DNA of 64,000 nt from Pseudoclavibacter sp. 13-3 (GTDB taxonomy: Bacteria > Actinomycetota > Actinomycetes > Actinomycetales > Microbacteriaceae): assembly GCF_021168475.1 (NCBI RefSeq), contig NZ_JAJOZT010000001.1, positions 310,001-374,000 of the forward strand, given 5' to 3'. Shown here piece by piece: positions 58,258 through 64,000 of this stretch (its first letter is position 1; every line of letters starts with the position of its first letter). A program made the position numbers and the translations under genes. Below the pieces are notes generated by a model that saw only the letters and a list, made by a program, of their open reading frames with translations, was not told the origin of the DNA and did not search any database.

Positions 58258-59055
58258 CTACTGGCCCACTGGCGGCTGCACAGAGATCTGGGCCCCGTGA
58301 TCGTAGTAGTGCGCGGCGAACGCACTGCTCACGCCGGCGAACACCCCAGTGCCCTCGGTGCCCAGCGGCGTCCAATCAGGCCGAAAGAAGACTGCAGCAT
58401 CCTGCACCTGCACGCCGCCCAGCGTCAGCGTGCCCTCGCACCTGACCGGCACGGCCCCGGCCTCAACGCCGCCCTCTGAGCGCAGCTCCGCGCGCTGGGC
58501 ATCCACCCGCCACGACGGGCACGACGCGATGCCGTCGGCGATCGCCTGAGGATTCATCGTCGCCAGAGCCACCTGCCCGGCCTGTGCCACGATGACCTCG
58601 ACCGGGTTGCTCGACGACTCATCACCGTGCACCCATCCGTCGCCGAGGTCTGCCCACGTCTCGCCACCGACCGAGACGACCCGACTCTCGGTGCCCCCGA
58701 CCGAGCTGGTGCCAGAAATGGCCAGCTCAGGCACGATGACCACATCGCTGTGCCCGGTCTGCTCGCCAGCGCTGTACTGGGTCGACCGCAGCGTGCCCGC
58801 CTGTGCGAGTCCGTCGGCCAGGCACGGCCCGAGCTGGGCACCAGCGATGACCCCCTCGGCGTCAAGACGCAGGTCAGCGCAGGATGCTGGCGCAGCAGTG
58901 CGTGACTCCTCACCTGAGCTGCTCGGCGAGGTGCGCTCTTCGGAAACTGCATTCTGCTCAGATGAAGTGTCCTGTCCGCCTGCGCTGCAGGCAGCCAAAG
59001 CACCTGCCGCGAGCAGCAGGGCGGCGGTGAATGCTCCGACTCTCGGCAAGGGCAT
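58258..59055 (-). CDS. Secreted lipoprotein of unknown function
   Basis: 265 residues from ATG 59055, which has GAGAGGA upstream. The signal MPLPRVGAFTAALLLAAGAL ends in the lipobox LAAC (Cys at about 22), then a Ser/Glu/Thr-rich spacer. The mature part has one possible disulphide pair (CADLRLDAEGVIAGAQLGPC) and another (CPSWRV...VRCEGT), and strand-rich segments (GGETWADLGDGWVHGDESSS). It resembles the group of actinobacterial lipoproteins with an LppX/LprG- or LprA-like single-domain fold only in general; I do not recognise the family. It is on the opposite strand from the nucleoside hydrolase operon. Confidence 0.75.
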   Translation of the reverse strand: MPLPRVGAFTAALLLAAGALAACSAGGQDTSSEQNAVSEERTSPSSSGEESRTAAPASCADLRLDAEGVIAGAQLGPCLADGLAQAGTLRSTQYSAGEQTGHSDVVIVPELAISGTSSVGGTESRVVSVGGETWADLGDGWVHGDESSSNPVEVIVAQAGQVALATMNPQAIADGIASCPSWRVDAQRAELRSEGGVEAGAVPVRCEGTLTLGGVQVQDAAVFFRPDWTPLGTEGTGVFAGVSSAFAAHYYDHGAQISVQPPVGQ

Positions 59056-59313
59056 GGGGTTCCTCTCGCTGGGCGTACTCTCTGCCGAGACTATCCAAGC
59101 AGACGGGTTCACCCCCGTTCAAGCGGCGGCAGCACGGCCGCGAATCCCGGTGCCGCCCGCACCTGGGGTGCCAGAGCCTTCATCGAGTTTGCAGAAGTGC
59201 GTCTTGTCGAACACTCATGAGCAGCTTCTCTGCAAACTCGATGCGCCTGCGAGCGTTCTCACGTCGATGTCTCTTCGCACGCGCCGCTTTCACGCAGCGG
59301 GCACAATAGACCC

Positions 59314-60522
59314 ATGTTCGAACTCCCCACGCCCCGCACCCTGCCGATCTTCGTCGACTGCGATCCAGGCATCGACGACGCGATCGCACTGGGCTACCTG
59401 CTCTGCCAGTCAGACGTCGACATCACCGGCATCGCCGCGAGCGCCGGCAACGTCTCAACAGACCTCGTGCTGCGCAATGTGCTCGGCTGGCTCGAGCTGG
59501 CGGGCCGCGGCGACATCCCGGTGCATCGCGGCGCCGATCGCCCGATCGCCTGGCCCACCGCCGAGCACTCCCCCGAGCCCGACTACGCCGACGACACGCA
59601 TGGTGCGTCCGGCGCCGGCTACGCGCAGCTGCCCGAGCCGTCGTTCGCCGCGAGCGCGGTGCCTGCGGCGGATGCCTGGGTCGCCGCCGCCCGTGAGCAT
59701 CCGGGCGAGCTGGTCGGCGTGGTGATCGGCCCCGCCACGAACCTGGCGCTGGCTCTGCGCATCGAACCCGAACTGCCGCACCTGATCAAACGCCTGTTCA
59801 TCATGGGCGGAGCGTTCAACTACCGGGGCAACACCTGGCCCACCACCGAGTGGAACGTCACGTTCGACCCGGAATCCACCGCCGAGGTGCTGGCCGCATT
59901 CGGCACGGCCGCGCACCTGCCGGTGATCGCACCGATCGAGGCGACGGAATCGGTCGTGATGACGCCCGAGCGCCTCGAGCGCCTGCTCACGCCGGGGCAG
60001 GCTGACGCAGCCGCGGCTCCCGCCTCTCCGACCGCTTCCCTCGCGGCCGACACGGCCAGCGCACCAGCCGCAGCCCGCGAGCCCAGCCCAGCTGCTGCAT
60101 CCCCCGCATGGAACAGCTGGCTCGTGCAGCTCGGCGAGGCGCTGCGCTTCTATTTCGAGTTTCACGAGGCCGACGGCCACGGCTATCTCGCGCACATCCA
60201 CGACCCGTATGTCATGGCCGCCGCCATCGAATGGGCACGGCGACACCGAGGTTCCTCTGCGGCGCATCGCGGGTGCACAGACACCGCTCGGGCGCAGGCT
60301 CTCGCGCTGGGCGCGCCCGAGCACGGCATCCCTTGGGCCCAGACGAAGACCGCAGCAGTCGACGTCGAGCTCACTGGAACGCTGACTCGAGGCGAGACTG
60401 TGGCAGACTGGCTCGGTCGCTGGAACCGCCCCGTCAACGCCGAGCTCATTCGCAGCATCGACGCCGAGCCGTTTCTCGACCACCTCATCACCACCCTGAA
60501 GAAAGGCCCTGCACGATCATGA
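59314..60522 (+). CDS. Inosine/uridine-type nucleoside hydrolase
   Basis: 402 residues. LPIFVDCDPGIDDAIALGYL (about 8) holds the Asp cluster that binds calcium, DITGIAASAGNVSTDLVLRN follows, and RLFIMGGAFNYRGNTWPTTE WNVTFDPE (about 165-190) carries the substrate-binding Asn, Glu and Asp. The His-rich end of the active site is YLAHIHDPYVMAAAIEW (about 290). The enzyme splits the N-glycosidic bond of nucleosides to base and ribose. At about 230-265 an Ala/Pro/Ser-rich insertion interrupts the usual fold. The message looks leaderless (CACAAT about ten bases before ATG). It overlaps the ECF S-component gene (ATGA), so substrate uptake and cleavage are probably coupled. Confidence 0.93.
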   Translation: MFELPTPRTLPIFVDCDPGIDDAIALGYLLCQSDVDITGIAASAGNVSTDLVLRNVLGWLELAGRGDIPVHRGADRPIAWPTAEHSPEPDYADDTHGASGAGYAQLPEPSFAASAVPAADAWVAAAREHPGELVGVVIGPATNLALALRIEPELPHLIKRLFIMGGAFNYRGNTWPTTEWNVTFDPESTAEVLAAFGTAAHLPVIAPIEATESVVMTPERLERLLTPGQADAAAAPASPTASLAADTASAPAAAREPSPAAASPAWNSWLVQLGEALRFYFEFHEADGHGYLAHIHDPYVMAAAIEWARRHRGSSAAHRGCTDTARAQALALGAPEHGIPWAQTKTAAVDVELTGTLTRGETVADWLGRWNRPVNAELIRSIDAEPFLDHLITTLKKGPARS

Positions 60523-61445
60523 CCAGACCCGACACCTCTGCCCGCAGACCACAGTCTGGGCAGGAGGCCGCCGCTTCGACGACCTCCGCAACACCCCAGA
60601 CCTCATCCCCCGACCGCAAATCCACGCTCTCGCCGACGGCCGCACCGCAGACTTCTTTCGCGACGGCCCCCAAATGGCCGCTCGCCTTCGTCGGCGCCGG
60701 CGGCCTCGTGATTCTCATCACCTACTTCGCCGTCCTGCTCACCCAGCCCGCAACGCTGGGGCAGGATCTCGGCGACACCACGCTCTGGGTCATGCTCGGC
60801 TACCTCGCCGGCGCAGCCCTGATCGTCGCCGGCACCGTGCCGCTCATTCCCCGCCGTGTCTACGGCATGATCCCGGTCGCCATCGCCCTCAACGTCGTCA
60901 TCGGCCAGGTCGTCGGCACGATGACCCCCGTTCCTCTCTATCTCGACTCGATCGGCACCGTCATCGTCGGCGTGCTGGCCGGGCCCGCAGCCGGCGCGCT
61001 CACCGGCGTGCTCAGCAACCTCATCTGGGGCGTGACCCTCGGCCCGTCGGTCATCCCGTTCACCGCCGGCGCCGCATTCGTCGGTGCCGCCGCAGGCTGG
61101 GCCGCCCGTCTCGGAGCGTTCCGCCACCTCTGGTCGGCGATCATCGCCGGCGCCGTCATCGGCATCCCCACTGGAGCCATCGCCGCACCGGTCGCCGCCT
61201 ACGTCTACGGGGGCGGGCTCGGAGTCGGCACCGGCGGCCTGGTCGCCACCCTGCAGGCGGCAGGCCTCGAAATGCTCAACGCGACGACCGTGCAGAGCCT
61301 CATCTCTGACACGGCAGACAAGGCGATCGTCTTCGTGCTGGCCTGCGTGCTGCTGCGCACTCTGCCGCAGCGGGTGCTGCGACGGTACCCGTTCACCCGC
61401 TGGTCGCTGCCGAAGTCTGCGGCGGCAGCCTCGGCAGACCGGTGA
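60519..61445 (+). CDS. ECF transporter S component (substrate-binding membrane protein)
   Basis: 308 residues with a polar 45-residue N-terminal extension, then about six apolar helices (WPLAFVGAGGLVILITYFAV; LWVMLGYLAGAALIVAGTVP; MIPVAIALNVVIGQVVGTMT; LYLDSIGTVIVGVLAGPAAG ALTG). The PVPLYLDSIGTVI segment and the GxLxGxLSNLIWG repeat are typical of S components. Its genes share an operon with a nucleoside hydrolase and the ECF T and A components, so a nucleoside or base is the likely substrate; other vitamins cannot be excluded. Confidence 0.82.
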   Translation: MTRPDTSARRPQSGQEAAASTTSATPQTSSPDRKSTLSPTAAPQTSFATAPKWPLAFVGAGGLVILITYFAVLLTQPATLGQDLGDTTLWVMLGYLAGAALIVAGTVPLIPRRVYGMIPVAIALNVVIGQVVGTMTPVPLYLDSIGTVIVGVLAGPAAGALTGVLSNLIWGVTLGPSVIPFTAGAAFVGAAAGWAARLGAFRHLWSAIIAGAVIGIPTGAIAAPVAAYVYGGGLGVGTGGLVATLQAAGLEMLNATTVQSLISDTADKAIVFVLACVLLRTLPQRVLRRYPFTRWSLPKSAAAASADR

Positions 61446-62254
61446 CGGTTCCCTCCAGCCCCGCCGCGACCACGGGCCTGCACCCCAGCACCGAGATCGT
61501 GCTGGTCGTCTGCACGCTCGTGGTCGTCTACGGCATCTCGTCGCCGATCGTTCCCGTGCTCATCCTCGTCGTCAGCCTCGTCACCGCGATCTGGTCGCCC
61601 CGAGTGCGCGTCGTGCGCTGGATGCTGACGCTGCTCGTGATCACCGGGCCGATCCTGCTCATGGTCGGCATCATTCAGGGGCTGTTCTATCCCGGAGAGC
61701 ACAGTGCTCGGCTCTGGGAGTGGGGCCCGATCGCGGTCACCGTCGACGGTCTCGCTGTGGCGGCGCAGCTCTGGCTGCGCCTGACCGCGACTGTCGCGGT
61801 GTGCGCGCTCTTCGCCTTCGGCACAGATGCGGCGCGTGCCTTCGACGGGATGCTCGGCCTGCGCGTGCCGGTCGGCGTCGCCTACATCTGCTCGTCAGCG
61901 CTGAGCCTGATCCCGTTGTTTCAGACGCAGACGTCGCGAGCGGTGGAGGCTCGTGCCGCACGCGGCTGGCGGGTGTCGCGGCTGCGCACCCGCGTGGCGC
62001 TGCTGCCGGGCATTCTCGCCGGGCTGCTCACCTCGTCTCTCGTGCAGCTCGATCAGCGGCACGAGACGCTGACGCAGCGCGGCCTGGGTGCATCGGCACG
62101 ACCGACCCCGTTGCAGGATCATCACGATTCGCGGGGGCAGCGAGTGCTGCGCTGGGCGGCGCTGCCCGCCGCAGTCGTCTTGGTCGTCGTGTCGGCCGCC
62201 GGCTGGCTGCCGCTGCCCCTGACCTCAGAGCTGCTCGGAGGCCTCGATGTCTGA
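61442..62254 (+). CDS. ECF transporter T component (CbiQ-like)
   Basis: 270 residues, GTG start overlapping the S-component stop (GTGA). Several apolar helices in the first half (VLVVCTLVVVYGISSPIVPV; VRWMLTLLVITGPILLMVGI) are followed by the coupling helices with the T-component motifs SRAVEARAARGWRVSRLRTR (the A-R-G motif, about 170) and a second one near QLDQRHETLTQRGLGA (about 205). EcfT connects the S component to the ATPases in the membrane. It overlaps the ATPase gene by 8 bases. Confidence 0.9.
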   Translation: MTVPSSPAATTGLHPSTEIVLVVCTLVVVYGISSPIVPVLILVVSLVTAIWSPRVRVVRWMLTLLVITGPILLMVGIIQGLFYPGEHSARLWEWGPIAVTVDGLAVAAQLWLRLTATVAVCALFAFGTDAARAFDGMLGLRVPVGVAYICSSALSLIPLFQTQTSRAVEARAARGWRVSRLRTRVALLPGILAGLLTSSLVQLDQRHETLTQRGLGASARPTPLQDHHDSRGQRVLRWAALPAAVVLVVVSAAGWLPLPLTSELLGGLDV

Positions 62255-63872
62255 CCCCCGCGCTCCCCTCTTCGAGCGCCAGACTGCCGACCCAGGCGGG
62301 TCTGACGCCCTGGTCTCGCTGAGCGATGTCTCATACCGACACCCCGATGCCGAGCACTTCATATTGCAGCACCTGCGTCTGAGTCTGTCTGCCGGCGAGA
62401 TGTTGGCCGTGCTCGGCCCGCAGGGTTCGGGCACCACGACGCTGTGCCGCCTGATAGCAGGGCTGACGGATGCTGACTCGGCCATGATGTCGGGCGCGCG
62501 CCGCGTGCGCACCACGGCTGTTCAGGGCATCGCCATCGGCATGCTCGGCGACGACCCTGAGACGCAGCTGACCGGCCTGACGAGCTTCGTCGACGACGAG
62601 GTGCAGCTGCCGTGCCGCCTGCACGGAGTCGCACCGGATCATGCCCGGCAGGCGGCGGCAGAGGCGATCGACGCGCTGCACATCCTTCATCTGCAGGGCA
62701 GGCGCCTCGATACGCTCTCAGGCGGTGAACGGCAGCTGGTCGCTCTCGCAGCGCTGATGTCGCTGCGCCCGCGTGTGCTGGTGCTCGACCAGCCCACGCT
62801 GTCTCTCGACCGCAGGGCACGTGCTCACCTCGTGACCGCGCTGAAGCAGCACTGCTCGACTGGTGGCGCCGTGCTCGTCACCGGGCATCAGCACGACGAG
62901 CTCAGCGCGGCGGCGTCACAGGTGCGCTTTCTCGACGCTGGCCGTCTCACCCCTGCCCATGACCCAGGCGTTCTTGACGACGCGACGTTCACCGCTCACG
63001 GCGTCTGGAACTCGCTGATGCCGGTGCACACGACCGATGCCGCACCTGAACGCGCCACAGGCATGTCACCGCCCGAGGCGAAGGCGAAGGCGAAGGCGAA
63101 GGCGAAGACATCGTCGCACGGCAAGGCGTCCGACGTCGCCAGCACGGCGCTGCTGCGCGTGCGCGGGCTCAGCGTCGTTCGGCTGCAGACGCCGGTGCTC
63201 ACCGATCTCGACCTGACGCTCGCCCCCGGTGAAGTGGTCGCCCTGCGCGGCGCGAACGGCTCGGGCAAGTCGACTCTACTGCGGGCGCTCTGCGGCCTGC
63301 TGCGACGCGACCGACACGCCAGAGTCTCGGGAAGCATCCTCGTCGGCGACCCCGATGCGAGTGGCATGGTCGCCCTCGAACGCATGCCCGCCGAGCGCCG
63401 CGCCGGCTATCTGGGCTGGGTCGGGCAGGATCCCGGGGCGCAGCTCTCGGCCTCTACCGTGCGCACCGAGCTGACGCGCTCGACACCGCTGCCATCGCGA
63501 CGGGCCAGGTCTCGGCAGGAGGGCTCTCGACAGCGGGCGTCTCGCCGCGCGCTGCACGAGCAGCGCGCAGCAGCCGTTGACGCCGTGCTCGAGATGATCG
63601 GGATGACCGGGCACGCACTGACGCATCCCTATGATCTGAGCCCGGCCGAGCGCAAAGACGTCGTGATCGCTTCGGCGCTGCTGCTGCAGCCCCGGGTGCT
63701 GCTGCTCGACGAGCCGACCATCGGCCGCGATCAGCCCGCGATGCATCGGCTCGACGGTGTGGTCCGCTCGTTCACCGCTGCAGGAGGCGCCATTCTCGCA
63801 ACCACACACGATCATCGATGGGCGGCTACGATCGCCGATCGCTCGATCGAGTTGAACGCACAGACTCAGTGA
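62247..63872 (+). CDS. ECF transporter double ATPase (fused A and A' domains)
   Basis: 541 residues with two ABC domains joined by an EAKAKAKAKAKT linker coded by tandem GCGAAG hexamers (about 63076-63108). Domain 1: Walker A GPQGSGTTTL (about 54, Lys replaced by Thr), signature LSGGERQLVALAAL (about 156), Walker B RVLVLDQPTLSLD (about 178, Glu replaced by Gln). Domain 2: Walker A GANGSGKSTLLRAL (about 335, canonical), signature LSPAERKDVVIASA (about 467, degenerate), Walker B RVLLLDEPTIGRD (about 485, canonical). In the usual head-to-tail dimer this yields one intact and one degenerate ATP site. It powers the S/T complex. It is convergent with the chaperonin-like gene, overlapping by 7 bases. 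Confidence 0.93.
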   Translation: MSDPRAPLFERQTADPGGSDALVSLSDVSYRHPDAEHFILQHLRLSLSAGEMLAVLGPQGSGTTTLCRLIAGLTDADSAMMSGARRVRTTAVQGIAIGMLGDDPETQLTGLTSFVDDEVQLPCRLHGVAPDHARQAAAEAIDALHILHLQGRRLDTLSGGERQLVALAALMSLRPRVLVLDQPTLSLDRRARAHLVTALKQHCSTGGAVLVTGHQHDELSAAASQVRFLDAGRLTPAHDPGVLDDATFTAHGVWNSLMPVHTTDAAPERATGMSPPEAKAKAKAKAKTSSHGKASDVASTALLRVRGLSVVRLQTPVLTDLDLTLAPGEVVALRGANGSGKSTLLRALCGLLRRDRHARVSGSILVGDPDASGMVALERMPAERRAGYLGWVGQDPGAQLSASTVRTELTRSTPLPSRRARSRQEGSRQRASRRALHEQRAAAVDAVLEMIGMTGHALTHPYDLSPAERKDVVIASALLLQPRVLLLDEPTIGRDQPAMHRLDGVVRSFTAAGGAILATTHDHRWAATIADRSIELNAQTQ

Positions 63873-64000
63873 TGCGCATGCCCCGTGGCTGTCTCGGTGA
63901 ATCGAACGTTCTGCGCCTGCATCGGCACCACGGCTTCAGAGGTGAGCAGCGTGGTCGCCGCCGATGCGGCAGAAATGATCGCCTGCCGCACGGTCTCTGC
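63866..64000 (-). CDS. Chaperonin-like C-terminus, partial (GroEL paralogue?)
   Basis: Only the last 44 residues are in the window. TVRQAIISAASAATTLLTSE AVV resembles the ...ALQNAASxAxLxLTTEAVV end of GroEL, and the last residues ETATGHAHH form a His-containing tail like that of actinobacterial GroEL1 rather than the Gly-Met tail of GroEL2. The fragment is short, so the family call is tentative. Confidence 0.5.
   Translation of the reverse strand, partial: AETVRQAIISAASAATTLLTSEAVVPMQAQNVRFTETATGHAHH

Noticed and set aside
59455-60483. A 342-codon - strand open frame
   Set aside because: Antisense of the nucleoside hydrolase.

Overview
The window is 64 kb of GC-rich DNA from a high-GC Gram-positive bacterium, most likely an actinomycete. 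The evidence is the codon use, several apparently leaderless promoters, a LAxTG-type sortase signal, a secreted DUF1524 nuclease with an Excalibur tail, a UvrA2-like protein, and the type I-E CRISPR repeat. I cannot name the genus. Base composition drops visibly at about 11.2-16.5 kb and 32.3-33.4 kb, and in patches inside the methyltransferase gene at 29-30 kb. This fits repeated acquisition of defence genes.

Layout. 0-8.6 kb: a UvrA-family ATPase entering from the left edge, a membrane-anchored HNH nuclease, a single-ORF fusion of an SF2 helicase to a complete sigma-70 factor, an unknown protein with a glycine/alanine-rich hydrophobic segment, a lipoprotein and an HD-domain remnant. 8.8-15.6 kb: an Mrr-like restriction endonuclease, a decayed IS481-family element in a CTAG site, and a nuclease-helicase pair resembling Hachiman (HamA/HamB) whose helicase is frameshifted at a run of six C. 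16.5-32.2 kb: a large composite defence locus. It holds a GHKL (MutL/MORC-like) ATPase on the + strand, then a tightly overlapping - strand operon (DUF1156 methyltransferase, DUF499 ATPase, second GHKL ATPase, PD-(D/E)XK protein, Z1 helicase-like ATPase, Vsr) and a divergent Dcm cytosine methyltransferase. 32.2-39 kb: a possible zinc protein, an HNH nuclease, a DUF4190-like membrane protein, a DUF2200 protein, the wreck of a hipBA module fused to a fructosamine-kinase fragment, a uracil-DNA-glycosylase-like protein and a broken MFS gene. 39.1-41.0 kb: thiC with a TPP riboswitch.

41.0-56.4 kb: a complete type I-E CRISPR-Cas system (cas3, cse1, cse2, cas7, cas5, cas6e, cas1, cas2 on the - strand) with a 91-repeat array reading away from the cas3 5' end on the + strand. 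The leader-distal repeats carry a different base at position 2 from the leader-proximal ones, and the far end decays. 56.7-64 kb: a GIY-YIG nuclease damaged at its C-terminus, a truncated surface-protein tail, a lipoprotein, and a nucleoside hydrolase plus ECF transporter operon (S, T and a fused double ATPase). A chaperonin-like C-terminus enters from the right edge.

The main function of the region is defence against foreign DNA: R-M-like, helicase-nuclease and CRISPR layers lie side by side. The most unusual items are the helicase-sigma fusion and the composite locus that joins MORC-type restriction genes to DUF499/DUF1156 genes.
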